Source: an uncultured Tenacibaculum sp.
GTDB lineage: Bacteria > Bacteroidota > Bacteroidia > Flavobacteriales > Flavobacteriaceae
Assembly: GCA_947496185.1 (NCBI GenBank)
Contig: CANMCD010000015.1
Location: 21,168 to 85,167, forward strand
Direction of reading: 5' to 3'
Length of the DNA: 64,000 nucleotides
The notes under the pieces were generated by a model. The model was not told where the DNA came from. It made no database searches and saw only the letters and a list, made by a program, of their open reading frames with translations. Both the position numbers and the translations under genes were made by a program. Of the stretch, positions 20,914 through 31,280 are shown piece after piece (the first letter of the stretch is position 1; the number at the start of each line of letters is the position of its first letter).

Positions 20914-21197
20914 TTAGGTTTCATCAGGTGTTGCTCCCTGAACGCGGGTGCAAATATAGAACCTTTTTTTAATTCCAAAAAAGTTTTTTTTGCTTTTTTT
21001 TACTCATTATGTGTTAAAATAAATTAAGTGGTTTGTTTTCAGTTTGTTTAGGTTTTGCTTTTTTTTTGAAAAATAAATTGAGTAATGGGTATTTATGTTC
21101 TTTGACTTCATCTAAAACATTTTCGTAATAAATATTCTCATTTGATGGTGTTATTTAATAAATAATTCTACTTTCGTCTTTATTAATATATAGAAGT

Positions 21198-22259
21198 ATG
21201 TTTAATTCATTTGGAAATATTTTAAGGGTAACTACTTTTGGTGAATCTCATGGAGTAGCTATTGGAGGAGTCATTGATGGGGTTCCTGCTGGTGTGGAAG
21301 TTGATTTAGAAGCAATACAAAATGAATTAAACAGACGGAGACCGGGACAATCAAATATTGTTACACAACGAAAAGAACCCGATCAGGTTGAGTTTTTATC
21401 AGGAATATTTGAAGGGATTACAACAGGAGCTTCAATTGGATTTATTATTAGAAATACAAATCAAAAAAGTAAGGACTATAATCATAATACAAATGTTTAT
21501 CGTCCTTCACATGCAGACTATACTTACGATAAAAAATATGGTATTCGAGATCACAGAGGGGGAGGAAGAACTTCGGCTAGAGAAACAGCTAATTGGGTAG
21601 TTGCAGGAGCTTTGGCAAAACAACTTATCAATCATATTAGTATCAATGCTTATACTTCTTCAGTTGGTGATATTTTTTTGGTAAAACCTTACCAAGAACT
21701 AGACTTTTCTAAGATAGAAAACAATATAGTTAGGTGCCCTGATGAGACTGTTGCTGAGGAAATGATTTCTAAAATTAAGGAGATTCGAAAGGAAGGAGAT
21801 ACAATTGGTGGTACGATCACTTGTGTCGTGAAAAACTTACCAGTAGGTATTGGAGAACCTATATTTAATAAACTGCATGCTGCTTTAGGTAAGGCAATGT
21901 TGTCGATAAACGCTGTAAAAGGTTTTGAGTTTGGTAGTGGATTTTGTGGAGCCAAAATGAAAGGCTCTGAGCATAATGATATTTTTAATCCAGACGGAAC
22001 TACTAAAACAAACCTTTCTGGAGGTATTCAAGGAGGAGTTTCTAATGGTATGGATGTATATTTTAGAGTAGCATTTAAACCTGTAGCTACAATTATGCAA
22101 AACCAACCCACCATAGATTCAGCAGGGACTTCTACTGAAATACAAGGTAAAGGAAGGCATGATCCGTGTGTTGTACCAAGAGCTGTTCCTATAGTAGAAG
22201 CATTGACAGCCCTTGTTTTAGCTGATTTTTGGTTATTGAATCAAACCAGAAGAAAATAA
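21198..22259 (+). CDS. aroC: chorismate synthase
   Basis: Last step of the shikimate pathway: 5-enolpyruvylshikimate 3-phosphate to chorismate with reduced FMN. The 353-residue protein has the family signatures [18 protein letters not shown] near the N-terminus, [15 protein letters not shown] in the middle and [16 protein letters not shown] near the C-terminus. Length is normal. It appears to be a single-gene unit, with a -7-like TACTTTCG about 30 bases upstream. Confidence 0.98.
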   Translation: MFNSFGNILRVTTFGESHGVAIGGVIDGVPAGVEVDLEAIQNELNRRRPGQSNIVTQRKEPDQVEFLSGIFEGITTGASIGFIIRNTNQKSKDYNHNTNVYRPSHADYTYDKKYGIRDHRGGGRTSARETANWVVAGALAKQLINHISINAYTSSVGDIFLVKPYQELDFSKIENNIVRCPDETVAEEMISKIKEIRKEGDTIGGTITCVVKNLPVGIGEPIFNKLHAALGKAMLSINAVKGFEFGSGFCGAKMKGSEHNDIFNPDGTTKTNLSGGIQGGVSNGMDVYFRVAFKPVATIMQNQPTIDSAGTSTEIQGKGRHDPCVVPRAVPIVEALTALVLADFWLLNQTRRK

Positions 22260-22439
22260 TTTGTTTTTTATACATTATTTGGAAAAAACTTGGCTTTTAT
22301 TTATAAATACGTAATTTTGTGTATGGTTTACTAAGAATGTATTCGTATTCATACGATATTGTATTGTGAAGTTCTATGAACTCTTTCCCAATAAAGTCAT
22401 TCAGTATACGCTAGAAGTATATATTTAAATGATTTAATT

Positions 22440-23504
22440 ATGGAGTTTATAAAGGGGAGAGGTGCACAGCACAATAGTCACAACCAGTTTTTGAAGCATA
22501 GACATGAAATACTCGATGATTTTTTAAACTATTGTCATGACCATAGTGAAAAACTAGATGATAATAAAACGTCGTATTTAGAGATTTATCCCAAAACAAT
22601 TTTAAACAAGGTTAAGAGCCCAGATATTGGCTTGGTATATTCAATGAATCCCTATCAAGGCTGTGAACATGGATGTATTTATTGTTATGCGAGAAATTCT
22701 CATGAATATTGGGGGTATTCTGCTGGATTAGACTTTGAAAGAAAAATTTTATTTAAAGCTAATGCAGCCAAATTACTGGAAAAAAAGCTAAGTAGTAAGC
22801 AATGGAAACCTCAAAATATTATGCTTTCTGGTAATACTGATTGTTATCAACCCATTGAGAAAAAACTGGAAATAACAAGGGATATTCTTAAGGTTTTTCT
22901 AAAATTTAAACATCCAGTAAGTATTATTACGAAAAATTCTTTGATATTGAGAGATTTAGATTTGTTACAGGAGCTCTCGGTAAATAATTTAGTTCGTGTA
23001 AATATATCTATAACCTCGTTATCTGAAGAAACAAGACGTTTTGTAGAGCCAAGAACAACAACAATAAAAAAAAGGCTAGAAGTTGTTCGTATACTTGCTG
23101 AAAATAATATACCGGTAAACGTGATGATGGCTCCAATTATTCCTTCAATAAATAGCCATGAAATTCTTCCTTTGGTAAAAAAAGTTAGTGAATTAGGCGC
23201 TTCTTCTGTAGGGTATACCATTGTTCGGTTAAATGGAGCAATTGGTGAAATATTTTTAAAATGGGTGCACAAAACCTTTCCTGATAGGGCAGAAAAAATA
23301 CTCAATCAAATAAGGGATTGTCATGGAGGAAATTTAAATGATTCTAGGTATGGTATCCGAATGAAAGGAGAAGGAAAAATAGCGGAACAAGTGAAGTTGC
23401 AGTTCGACATAGCCAAAAAGAAATTTTTAAAGAAGAAAAACATACCGTCATTAGATTTTTCGAAATTTGATAGATTACAAAGCAATCAACTATCGTTATT
23501 TTGA
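22440..23504 (+). CDS. radical SAM protein, PA0069/SplB-like family
   Basis: A 354-residue protein with the radical SAM cluster CxxxCxxC in CEHGCIYCYARN (about residues 75-86), which binds a 4Fe-4S cluster and S-adenosylmethionine. SGNTDCYQPIEKK and ITKNSLILRDLDLL are characteristic of the PA0069/Rv2578c group related to spore photoproduct lyase. The reaction of this group is unknown; DNA-lesion repair is a guess from the SplB relation. Confidence 0.88.
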   Translation: MEFIKGRGAQHNSHNQFLKHRHEILDDFLNYCHDHSEKLDDNKTSYLEIYPKTILNKVKSPDIGLVYSMNPYQGCEHGCIYCYARNSHEYWGYSAGLDFERKILFKANAAKLLEKKLSSKQWKPQNIMLSGNTDCYQPIEKKLEITRDILKVFLKFKHPVSIITKNSLILRDLDLLQELSVNNLVRVNISITSLSEETRRFVEPRTTTIKKRLEVVRILAENNIPVNVMMAPIIPSINSHEILPLVKKVSELGASSVGYTIVRLNGAIGEIFLKWVHKTFPDRAEKILNQIRDCHGGNLNDSRYGIRMKGEGKIAEQVKLQFDIAKKKFLKKKNIPSLDFSKFDRLQSNQLSLF

Positions 23505-23867
23505 TAAAAATAAATGAAGAAAAAATGTTGTCTATAGCTAGGAATTATGTCTTTATGGTTTGGTTTTATTATGAAAAACGTAAAATAATAGCTTTAAAAG
23601 TCTTCTTTTTTTGTTTTATTAAAAAAAGAGTGGTTAAAACTGTAAAATTGTTAAAATCAATAACTTTGTTTAGATTGAATATGGTTAATTTTATGTAGTT
23701 CATAGGTGTATTTGTGCAGTTCATCTAATTTTTTTTGATAATCATCGAACTAATAATTCTTTTAGCCCCGAATTAAGTTATTCAAACACTAAAAAAATGG
23801 AATCCGTTTGTTAACTTTTTTTAGATAAACTAATAATTTTTATAAACCCTCTAAAATCTATTTTAAG
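23505..23867. other. gene-free region upstream of the chitinase pair
   Basis: 363 bases of very AT-rich DNA with no supported gene; the short plus-strand frame at 23501-23698 lacks protein-like composition. It probably holds the promoter of the chitinase operon, but I see no clear TTG-N19-TAnnTTTG match. Confidence 0.4.
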
Positions 23868-26800
23868 ATGAAACAAAAATTGAAAGCACAAGTTCTTGTG
23901 CTGCTTTTTCTGTTCATGAGTGATTGTTTTTGCGTTTTTTCGCATAACATCCTCAACGAAATTAACTCCCCCCCAACAACAGAACATCCTCTCGTATCAA
24001 AAAAGCTTTGGAATACAATTTTTCCTTATCGGTTCGGCGCTAAAGATATAGGTGGTGGTGTTTGGGTATTAGACCCAAAAGATGACTTTTATACTTATGA
24101 GTCTTTTTTAGAAGCTTTGAATAAAATGTCAAAATTACAAGTAACTTTTGAAAGACGTTGTGGAACCAATGCTTATAAGATTACTCGTACGGATAAGACA
24201 ACAGGAACTTCGAAAGTAATTAGAACAGATGCTGATTTTACTGCTCCTAGAAATATTGATAAGGAAATAGTAAAGGAACTAGTTGATTACGGCTCTTTCT
24301 TAAATGAAGGAAGTGAAGAGACTCGTAAGAGAGAATTAATGGCTTTCTTTGCTAATATCTCACACGAAACTACCGGGGGCTGGGATACGGCACCAGGTGG
24401 AAAGTTCTCTTGGGGACTGCACTTTAGAGAAGAACCAACGAATGCTTCTTATGCGTATCCAGATGTAAATTATCCTCCGACTCCAGGTAAATCTTATAAA
24501 GGAAGAGGCCCAATCCAATTATCGTATAATTATAATTACGGACCTGCTAGTGAATTTATCTTTGGTGATAAACAAATTTTATTGGACAACCCTGAGAAGG
24601 TAATTCAAGACGCTGCATTGGCATTTCAAACAGCTATTTGGTTTTGGATGACACCACAATACCCGAAACCGTCGGCTCATAATGTTATGGTTCGAAAATG
24701 GAATCCAACAGATCATGATAAAACTAAAAATAGAGTACATGGTCTTGGTATGACAGTTAATATTATCAATGGAGGAGTAGAATGTGGGCAAGGAAAAGAA
24801 AAACCACAGGTACTTAGTAGGATTGGATATTACAAAAGGTACTCAACTATTTTTAATGTAGGAACGGACATGGATGGCGTGAACGATCAATCTGATTGTG
24901 GTTGTAAAGACATGGCAAAATATGGTGCAGACTCTAAGGATTTAACCTCAGAGCCTTGCGCACAAAAGCCGGGATTAACGTTTGTTTCACCAATTAATAA
25001 TCAAGTAATAGAGCAAAAAACGTTTTCATCTATTGCTGTAAAATTGGAGGTTGATAAGAAGGATACTGCTTTAAAAACTTTAGTAACAACTGTTGGAAAC
25101 CAAACATTTAATGGGGAGTCTTTTTCTTGGACTCCAGATAGTTATGGTGCACATACACTTGCAGCAAAAGCAACTTTTCAAAATGGATTGACCGTAACTA
25201 ATTCTATAAAAGTTGTCGTTTGGGATGGTATAAATCTTGACTGTTCATTGGTTCCAGAATGGAAAGCTACAAGGATTTATGACAAACCACACAATTATGT
25301 AAGGTATAAAAATGCTGTTTATAGAAACAAATGGTACGCAACTTTTGGGTTACACCCTGACAAAAATGGTGTATGGGAAAAAGTTGTGAGTTGTGGAACC
25401 AATACAGGGTCTGCACCAGTTGTTTCTTGGAAAACCCCAACACAAAATCAAATTTTTGAGGTGAAAACTTTACAACCAATTAGGCTGGTTGCTACAGCGA
25501 CGGATAGTGATGGTTCAGTACAAAACTTTGTGTTTAAACATAAGAATACTGTTATCCAAGCAACTCAAAAAGGAAGTGAATATTCAGGAACGTTTACACC
25601 TACTGCTTTTGGGCAAGTTAATATAACAGCAGAAGCAACAGATAATAGTAATAAAACTACAAGTAAAAAAGTAGCTTTTACGATTAAAAAAGTTGGGCAA
25701 AATACAGCTCCTGTTATTAGCGAAGTAAGTCCTAAAGATTTGAGTGTAATTGAACAAAAGGTTTTATCCAGTATTGTACTTTCAGCTAAGGTAACAGATA
25801 ATACTTCTGTGAGTTCAGTAGTTTTCAATATTAATGGAGTGGCAGTAACACCAGTTAGTTCAGGAACTTCCAATTCTTATACAGCAAGATGGTCTCCCAA
25901 TACTTTTGGAGATTTTAATTTTGAAATTATTGCAACAGATAATGAAGGGGCAAAAACGACAAGTACTACGAAGTTTACGGTTAAGAAAAAATCAATTTCG
26001 AATGTACCTCCTGTTATTTCAGCCATTTTACCTGCAGATGGAGCTGTGATTGAACAAAGTAGTTTCTCTTTAGTTAGATTGAGCGCTAACGTACAAGATA
26101 ATGTTTCTGTAAGTTCGGTCGAATTTTTTGTTAATAATACATTGATTACTAATTCAGGTACATCGGGCACTTATACAGGATCTTGGTTGCCATCAACTTT
26201 TGGTAATGTTACTTTTAAAGTAGTTGCTAAAGATAATGAAGGAGCTACTACTACGAGTAATGTATCATTTACCATAAAGAAAAAAGGTAATGGAGGAGGA
26301 TCTTGTGGAGGTGTAGCCCCATGGACTGCAAAAGTATATGCAAAGCGTGGTACTCAGGTTTCCTACAAAGGTGCAATTTATGTAAATAAATGGTATGCTT
26401 CAAGTAGTGAAGTTCCTGGGAAAGCAGGAGTTTGGAATTTTGTAAAATTCTGTAGTGGAGGCAATACTACTTTCTGTGGAGCGCCAGTATGGATGTCTTC
26501 AAAAATTTATCAGTCAAAACAGAAGGTATATTTCAATCAAAAAATATATCAAGCTAGATGGTGGACACAAGGTAGTGCGCCAGATAAAAGTAATGAATGG
26601 AGATTTGTTTCAGATTGTAGACAAACACAAAATACAAGCCTAGCATACAAAATTTTCCCAAATACGGTTTCAGATGAAGTGAATTTTGATATTCAATCAG
26701 ATAAAGCATCTACTTTAAGAATAGACTTACTAGACTTTTCAGGGAAATCAATGAGAATACTTGTTGATGAAAAAACCCAAAAAGGAACGAATACGTATAC

Positions 26801-26891
26801 TAAAAATTTATCGGAACTTGACCCTGGTTTGTATTTCTATAGAATAACTATCAACGGAAAGGTTGTTACTGAAAAATTAATTAAAAACTAA
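23868..26891 (+). CDS. secreted GH19 chitinase with Ig-like and chitin-binding modules, T9SS cargo
   Basis: A 1007-residue secreted enzyme. Residues 1-27 form a signal peptide. A GH19 catalytic domain (about 130-330) shows HETTGGW with Glu167, FREE (Glu188/189) and GRGPIQLSYNYNYG. Then come Ig-like modules (about 370-450, 515-610, 615-710, 715-805) and three small CBM5/12-like modules with the W..KVY...V.Y.G..Y.NKWY pattern (about 463-505, 820-865, 872-915). The end (about 925-1007) is a type A T9SS sorting domain, GLYFYRITINGKVVTEKLIKN-like. It is followed 22 bases later by a GH18 chitinase sharing the same modules. Confidence 0.95.
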   Translation: MKQKLKAQVLVLLFLFMSDCFCVFSHNILNEINSPPTTEHPLVSKKLWNTIFPYRFGAKDIGGGVWVLDPKDDFYTYESFLEALNKMSKLQVTFERRCGTNAYKITRTDKTTGTSKVIRTDADFTAPRNIDKEIVKELVDYGSFLNEGSEETRKRELMAFFANISHETTGGWDTAPGGKFSWGLHFREEPTNASYAYPDVNYPPTPGKSYKGRGPIQLSYNYNYGPASEFIFGDKQILLDNPEKVIQDAALAFQTAIWFWMTPQYPKPSAHNVMVRKWNPTDHDKTKNRVHGLGMTVNIINGGVECGQGKEKPQVLSRIGYYKRYSTIFNVGTDMDGVNDQSDCGCKDMAKYGADSKDLTSEPCAQKPGLTFVSPINNQVIEQKTFSSIAVKLEVDKKDTALKTLVTTVGNQTFNGESFSWTPDSYGAHTLAAKATFQNGLTVTNSIKVVVWDGINLDCSLVPEWKATRIYDKPHNYVRYKNAVYRNKWYATFGLHPDKNGVWEKVVSCGTNTGSAPVVSWKTPTQNQIFEVKTLQPIRLVATATDSDGSVQNFVFKHKNTVIQATQKGSEYSGTFTPTAFGQVNITAEATDNSNKTTSKKVAFTIKKVGQNTAPVISEVSPKDLSVIEQKVLSSIVLSAKVTDNTSVSSVVFNINGVAVTPVSSGTSNSYTARWSPNTFGDFNFEIIATDNEGAKTTSTTKFTVKKKSISNVPPVISAILPADGAVIEQSSFSLVRLSANVQDNVSVSSVEFFVNNTLITNSGTSGTYTGSWLPSTFGNVTFKVVAKDNEGATTTSNVSFTIKKKGNGGGSCGGVAPWTAKVYAKRGTQVSYKGAIYVNKWYASSSEVPGKAGVWNFVKFCSGGNTTFCGAPVWMSSKIYQSKQKVYFNQKIYQARWWTQGSAPDKSNEWRFVSDCRQTQNTSLAYKIFPNTVSDEVNFDIQSDKASTLRIDLLDFSGKSMRILVDEKTQKGTNTYTKNLSELDPGLYFYRITINGKVVTEKLIKN

Positions 26892-26913
26892 CTTAAATTA
26901 TCTAAAATAAGTC

Positions 26914-29823
26914 ATGAAAAAATTACTTATGCTATCTATTATGCTCTTTGTGAGTGTGATAACTTATGCTCAATATCAATTCCCAGCTTGCCACCCAGCT
27001 TGGGATGCAACAAGAAACCATTATAAACAAGGAGAAAAAGTTTCTCTAAATGGTATAAACTATACAGCAAAATATTATACTTCTGCTAAACCCGGTCATC
27101 AATCTTGGAGAAGAGAAGGAGGCTGTGGAGATGGTGGATTAGGTCCTGATTATACTGGAAGACAACGTATTATAGGATACTTACCAACTTGGATTCCTGA
27201 TTATGATATTAAAAACAATTTTAATCCAGAAGTAGCAACTCACATAAATGTATCTTTTTTAATGTTTAAAGCAAACAATAAAGATTATACAAGTAATAAC
27301 TTTGGGTCGATTGCTTTTGATGATTTCCAATTAAAGAAAGTAGATTCTGTATTGACAGATTGTAATGTGTTGTCTAAAGCTAAAGCCAAGAATGTAAAGG
27401 TTTCTGTAGCCTTAGGTGGGGCAACGGATTATGCTTTTTTATGGTTGATGACAAAATATTATAATAATGATCAAAAGTTAGAAGAAATAGCGAATCTTTT
27501 AGTAAACTATATTAATTCACGTAAATTAGATGGAATTGATTTAGACTTAGAGTGTTGGTGGGCTGACCCTGCCATAAAAGGTACATCAGATCAAGGAGGT
27601 AGAGTAAGAGGAAGTAAATGGGGAGATAAAGATCAAGGAGCACACCCAGCTGCAATAGGTTTGACTAATTTAAGTAGAAAGCTTAGACAAAAAATGCCTA
27701 ATAAGTTGATCACTTCAGCGGTTTTCGGAACTTCTTGGTATGGTAATAACTATGATGCTAAAATGGCTGACTATATGGATTGGATAGGTTTGATGACCTA
27801 TGATTTTACTGGATCTTGGGATAAGTCACCAGTAGGGCCACATGCTTCTTTACATAAGTTACCATTAGGTACTTATCCAGGGCAATCTGCTGATAATCCA
27901 ATTTATTCAGCACAAGATGCTTTGGAGTATTGGTTAGGTATTGCTGCTCCAACTTGGAATCATGCTGGAGGTTTCGGTGTAAAAAAATCTAAATTAGTTA
28001 TAGGGGTTCCAATGTATGGTTATGATTTTTCTGAAAAAAAGCCAAATGGAGGAAATGGAGCAAAGTTTGTTCCTTATAGAAATATCATTAAAGATTTTCC
28101 TAATGCAGCCACTAGCTATGATAAGAAAGATCCTAAAAAATTAAATGGACATATTGGGCTTAATGGGAAAAATATTTATTTCGATACACCAAAACAAGCT
28201 GCTGAAAAAATTAGATATACAAAAAAGTTTGGACATCAGGGAGTTATTATTTGGGAGCTTACACAAGATGTAGATTATAATTCATCATCAAGTATTCTTA
28301 AAGCAATTAATGAAGCAGCTGGAAATACGACACCTATAAATAGTGCTCCTGTAATTACTTGGAAGAAGCCAGTAAATAACCAAACAATAACTACAGATAA
28401 ATTATCAGCAATTGAATTGAAGGCAACCGCTGTAGATAAGGATGGTACCGTTAGTTCATTTAACTTTGAATATGAAGGAAAGGTTGTAAACGCAACTAAA
28501 TCAGGAAATGTATATACGGCAACTTTCACTCCAAGTGCTTTTGGTAAAGTAGCTGTTACTGCGAAAGCAGTAGATGATAAAAATGCGTCATCTACAAGTG
28601 TGGTAAACTTTGTTGTTAAGAAAAAATCAGGAAACAATTTGCCTCCTGTAATTAGTAATGTTTATCCAAAAGACTTAAGCGTTATTGAACAAGCAGCTTT
28701 ATCAAGTGTTGAACTGTCGGCTAAGGTTACTGATGATAAATCGGTAAGTACAGTAGATTTTAAAATTAATGGCGTGGCTGTAACTCCAGTTAGTTCTGGA
28801 GCGTCAAATACTTATACAGTAAGATGGGCGCCTAGTGCTTTTGGCAGTTTTACTTTTGAAATTGTAGCAACAGATAATCAAGGGGTAAAAACAACTAGTA
28901 CGACTAATTTTACCATTAAAGAAAAGTCAAGTACTAACGTACCACCTGTAATAAGTGGTGTTAATCCAAAAGATTTAAGTGTCATAGAACAAACTATATT
29001 AACAAGTGTAGATCTTTCAGCTAATGTTACTGATGATAAGTCAGTAAGCACTGTAGAATTCATGGTTAATGGTGTAGCTATAAAGCCAGTTTCAGGTTCT
29101 TCTAATTCTTATGTAGCAAAATGGACTCCAAGTGCTTATGGAGATGTAAGCTTTAAAATTGTAGCAACTGATAGTGAAGGAGCGAGTACAACCAGTACGA
29201 CTAAGTTTACTGTTAAGAAAAAAGCTACAGGCGGAGGGTGCGGTAATATCCCTCAATGGATAGCTAAGGTTTATCCTAAGAGAGGTTTTGAAGTACAACA
29301 TAATGGTAATATTTATACAAATAAATGGTATGCTTCTAAGGGAGAAGTTCCAGGGAAAAGTGATGTTTGGAAGTTTGTAAGGGCATGTAGTGGAAGTACT
29401 ACTTTTTGTGGAGTAATGGCTTGGAATCCAAGTAAGTCTTATTTGAAAGATGAAAAAGCATATTACAAGCAAAAAATATACAGTGCAAAATGGTGGAATA
29501 AAAATAGTACACCTGGTACATCTACAGTATGGAGATTTACCTCAGATTGCGCAGGTAGTACAGCAAGTACAATTAATGAGGACGTAGCATTGTTGTTGAT
29601 CGATAATCAATTGACTGTAAATAGTGAATTTAGTCATACATCTTCTGTAGAGGTTGAATTATACGATATTTCTGGACGTTATTTAAAAACTCTTGTAAAG
29701 GAGGATAACTTAAAAGGGACAAATTCTTTGGTAAAAGATGTTTCAGAAGTAAAAAGTGGATTGTACATCTATAAAATTCGAGTTAACGGACAAGATTATT
29801 CGAGTAAGATACTAGCTAAGTAA
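26914..29823 (+). CDS. secreted GH18 chitinase with Ig-like and chitin-binding modules, T9SS cargo
   Basis: A 969-residue secreted enzyme. After a signal peptide (1-19) comes a CBM5/12-like module (about 25-71), then a GH18 barrel (about 84-465) with the catalytic DxxDxDxE motif complete (Asp206, Asp209, Asp211, Glu213). Three Ig-like modules (about 475-765), two more chitin-binding modules (about 770-865) and a T9SS sorting domain (about 885-969, GLYIYKIRVNGQ) follow. The Ig-like and binding modules are close relatives of those in the upstream GH19 enzyme, so the pair gives two chitin-hydrolysis mechanisms with shared targeting. A strong terminator follows. Confidence 0.96.
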   Translation: MKKLLMLSIMLFVSVITYAQYQFPACHPAWDATRNHYKQGEKVSLNGINYTAKYYTSAKPGHQSWRREGGCGDGGLGPDYTGRQRIIGYLPTWIPDYDIKNNFNPEVATHINVSFLMFKANNKDYTSNNFGSIAFDDFQLKKVDSVLTDCNVLSKAKAKNVKVSVALGGATDYAFLWLMTKYYNNDQKLEEIANLLVNYINSRKLDGIDLDLECWWADPAIKGTSDQGGRVRGSKWGDKDQGAHPAAIGLTNLSRKLRQKMPNKLITSAVFGTSWYGNNYDAKMADYMDWIGLMTYDFTGSWDKSPVGPHASLHKLPLGTYPGQSADNPIYSAQDALEYWLGIAAPTWNHAGGFGVKKSKLVIGVPMYGYDFSEKKPNGGNGAKFVPYRNIIKDFPNAATSYDKKDPKKLNGHIGLNGKNIYFDTPKQAAEKIRYTKKFGHQGVIIWELTQDVDYNSSSSILKAINEAAGNTTPINSAPVITWKKPVNNQTITTDKLSAIELKATAVDKDGTVSSFNFEYEGKVVNATKSGNVYTATFTPSAFGKVAVTAKAVDDKNASSTSVVNFVVKKKSGNNLPPVISNVYPKDLSVIEQAALSSVELSAKVTDDKSVSTVDFKINGVAVTPVSSGASNTYTVRWAPSAFGSFTFEIVATDNQGVKTTSTTNFTIKEKSSTNVPPVISGVNPKDLSVIEQTILTSVDLSANVTDDKSVSTVEFMVNGVAIKPVSGSSNSYVAKWTPSAYGDVSFKIVATDSEGASTTSTTKFTVKKKATGGGCGNIPQWIAKVYPKRGFEVQHNGNIYTNKWYASKGEVPGKSDVWKFVRACSGSTTFCGVMAWNPSKSYLKDEKAYYKQKIYSAKWWNKNSTPGTSTVWRFTSDCAGSTASTINEDVALLLIDNQLTVNSEFSHTSSVEVELYDISGRYLKTLVKEDNLKGTNSLVKDVSEVKSGLYIYKIRVNGQDYSSKILAK

Positions 29824-29847
29824 ACCTACTTACATAGCTTTTTATAA

Positions 29848-29876
29848 GAGGTGGTTACTATACTAGTAACCACCTC
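29848..29876 (+). terminator. terminator of the chitinase operon
   Basis: 12-bp perfect stem GAGGTGGTTACT/AGTAACCACCTC with a 5-base loop, followed by TTTTTTT. Confidence 0.95.
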
Positions 29877-30078
29877 TTTTTTTATGTGTTTTTTTAAATA
29901 AAGAAAAAGAATGCATAATATTCTTTATAATTTGAGATCACTGAAAAAGAAAAATGAAGTTTTTATATAACGGGATAAAGAATTTTAATTACAGTCATCT
30001 GTAAATTTCAAATTGAACAAATGATTCCCTCCATTTTTAGTGTAAATTTGGTATAGCTACTGTTAAAAAAATTATTTC

Positions 30079-30615
30079 ATGAACGCATACGAGGAAATGT
30101 TGCGTATTTTGTCGAATCAATGGGAACAAAATATAGTATTGAAAAGAAATGAGTTTCTTATTCGAGCTGGACAAACAGAGAAGAATATTTATTTAGTGTC
30201 TAGTGGGAGTTTACGAATCTTTATAGAAGATGAAAAAGAAGAACATACAATCCGCTTTGGATATACCAACTCTATAATAACAGCTTTAGATAGTTTTTTA
30301 AGTAGAAAGCCAACGATTTATCAAATTCAAGGTATTAAAAAGACGGAACTAAAATCGATGTCTATCAATAGATATAATCAAATTATAAACTCTAATGAAA
30401 GTTATAAACGTGTTTGGAATGAACTTTTAAAGGGCTTTGTAAATCAAATGATGGAAAGAGAACTTGATTTACTTACCTATAGTCCTCAAAAACGATTTCA
30501 AAGGCTTATGGAAAGAAGTCCACAAGTTTTTCAAGAAATTCCTCTTAAATATATTGCTTCCTATTTAAGAATGACCCCAGAGACTTTATCAAGAGTATTA
30601 AAAAATCATGATTAG
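30079..30615 (+). CDS. Crp/Fnr-family transcriptional regulator
   Basis: A 178-residue protein with an N-terminal cyclic-nucleotide-binding-like beta-barrel (about 15-110; LIRAGQTEKNIYLVSSGSLRIF) and a short C-terminal helix-turn-helix (PLKYIASYLRMTPETLSRVLK). The cAMP-binding RxS cassette is not evident, and no Fnr cysteines are seen, so the ligand is unknown. It precedes a DinB-family gene on the same strand by 52 bases. Confidence 0.85.
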   Translation: MNAYEEMLRILSNQWEQNIVLKRNEFLIRAGQTEKNIYLVSSGSLRIFIEDEKEEHTIRFGYTNSIITALDSFLSRKPTIYQIQGIKKTELKSMSINRYNQIINSNESYKRVWNELLKGFVNQMMERELDLLTYSPQKRFQRLMERSPQVFQEIPLKYIASYLRMTPETLSRVLKNHD

Positions 30616-30667
30616 CATCAAGGATTTTATTATTTGAATTGTTCAATTTTGATAAAAATTAATACCA

Positions 30668-31210
30668 ATGATTCATAAAACTAATGAACTTATAGAGGAG
30701 TTAATAGAGTATACAACTTCACACATTAATTATGCTCGTTCTTTAATGAATAAACAAGAAGCTGAGTTGTGTTATAAAAAAAATGAAAGATCTTGGTCAG
30801 TTTTGGAGTGCTTAGAGCATTTAAACCGTTATGCAGTATTCTATAATAATGAGATCAAAAGAAAAATAAATAACAAACCAACTGTAAAAAATAACATCTT
30901 TAAGTCAGGCTTTTGGGGTAATAAGTTTGCTTTAGATATGCTACCAAAGGAGTCGATGAAGAAAATGAAAACATTTAAGAGCAAGAACCCTATATATACA
31001 AATTTACTTAAAGGAGAGGTTTTAAATAATTTTATTAATCATCAAAAAGAATTGTTATTACTGGTAAAGATGTGTGAACATAAAGATTTGGAAAGCATAA
31101 AAACATCGTTAACAATTCCTGTTATTAAGTTTCGTTTAGGTGATACCTTACGGTTTGTGATTTACCATAATGAACGACATATAGCACAAGCAAAAAGAGC
31201 GTGTCTTTAA
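30668..31210 (+). CDS. DinB-family protein
   Basis: A 180-residue four-helix DinB/YfiT-like protein. The metal-ligand pattern is visible: the W-SVLECLEHL segment (first histidine), a histidine in NHQKELLLL, and the C-terminal YHNERHIAQAKR with H-x3-H. The family includes bacillithiol S-transferases and putative metal-dependent hydrolases. It probably shares a transcript with the upstream Crp-like regulator. Confidence 0.85.
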   Translation: MIHKTNELIEELIEYTTSHINYARSLMNKQEAELCYKKNERSWSVLECLEHLNRYAVFYNNEIKRKINNKPTVKNNIFKSGFWGNKFALDMLPKESMKKMKTFKSKNPIYTNLLKGEVLNNFINHQKELLLLVKMCEHKDLESIKTSLTIPVIKFRLGDTLRFVIYHNERHIAQAKRACL

Positions 31211-31227
31211 CGAATATAAAGACATCA

Positions 31228-31263
31228 AAAAAGGCTGGGTTTCTATAGAAATCCAGCCTTTTT
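31228..31263. terminator. bidirectional terminator between DinB gene and pdhC
   Basis: Long stem AAAAAGGCTGG...CCAGCCTTTTT with inner TTTC/GAAA pairing, A-run on one side and T-run on the other, between two convergent genes. Confidence 0.9.
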
Positions 31264-31280
31264 ATTAAAATATTTTATGT

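Noticed and set aside
20812-21027. Plus-strand frame with [10 protein letters not shown] at its start
   Set aside because: It is the complement of tRNA-Ser, a well-known spurious protein.
23501-23698. 65-codon frame upstream of the GH19 gene
   Set aside because: Overlaps the previous stop, low-complexity K/F composition, no leader; judged intergenic.
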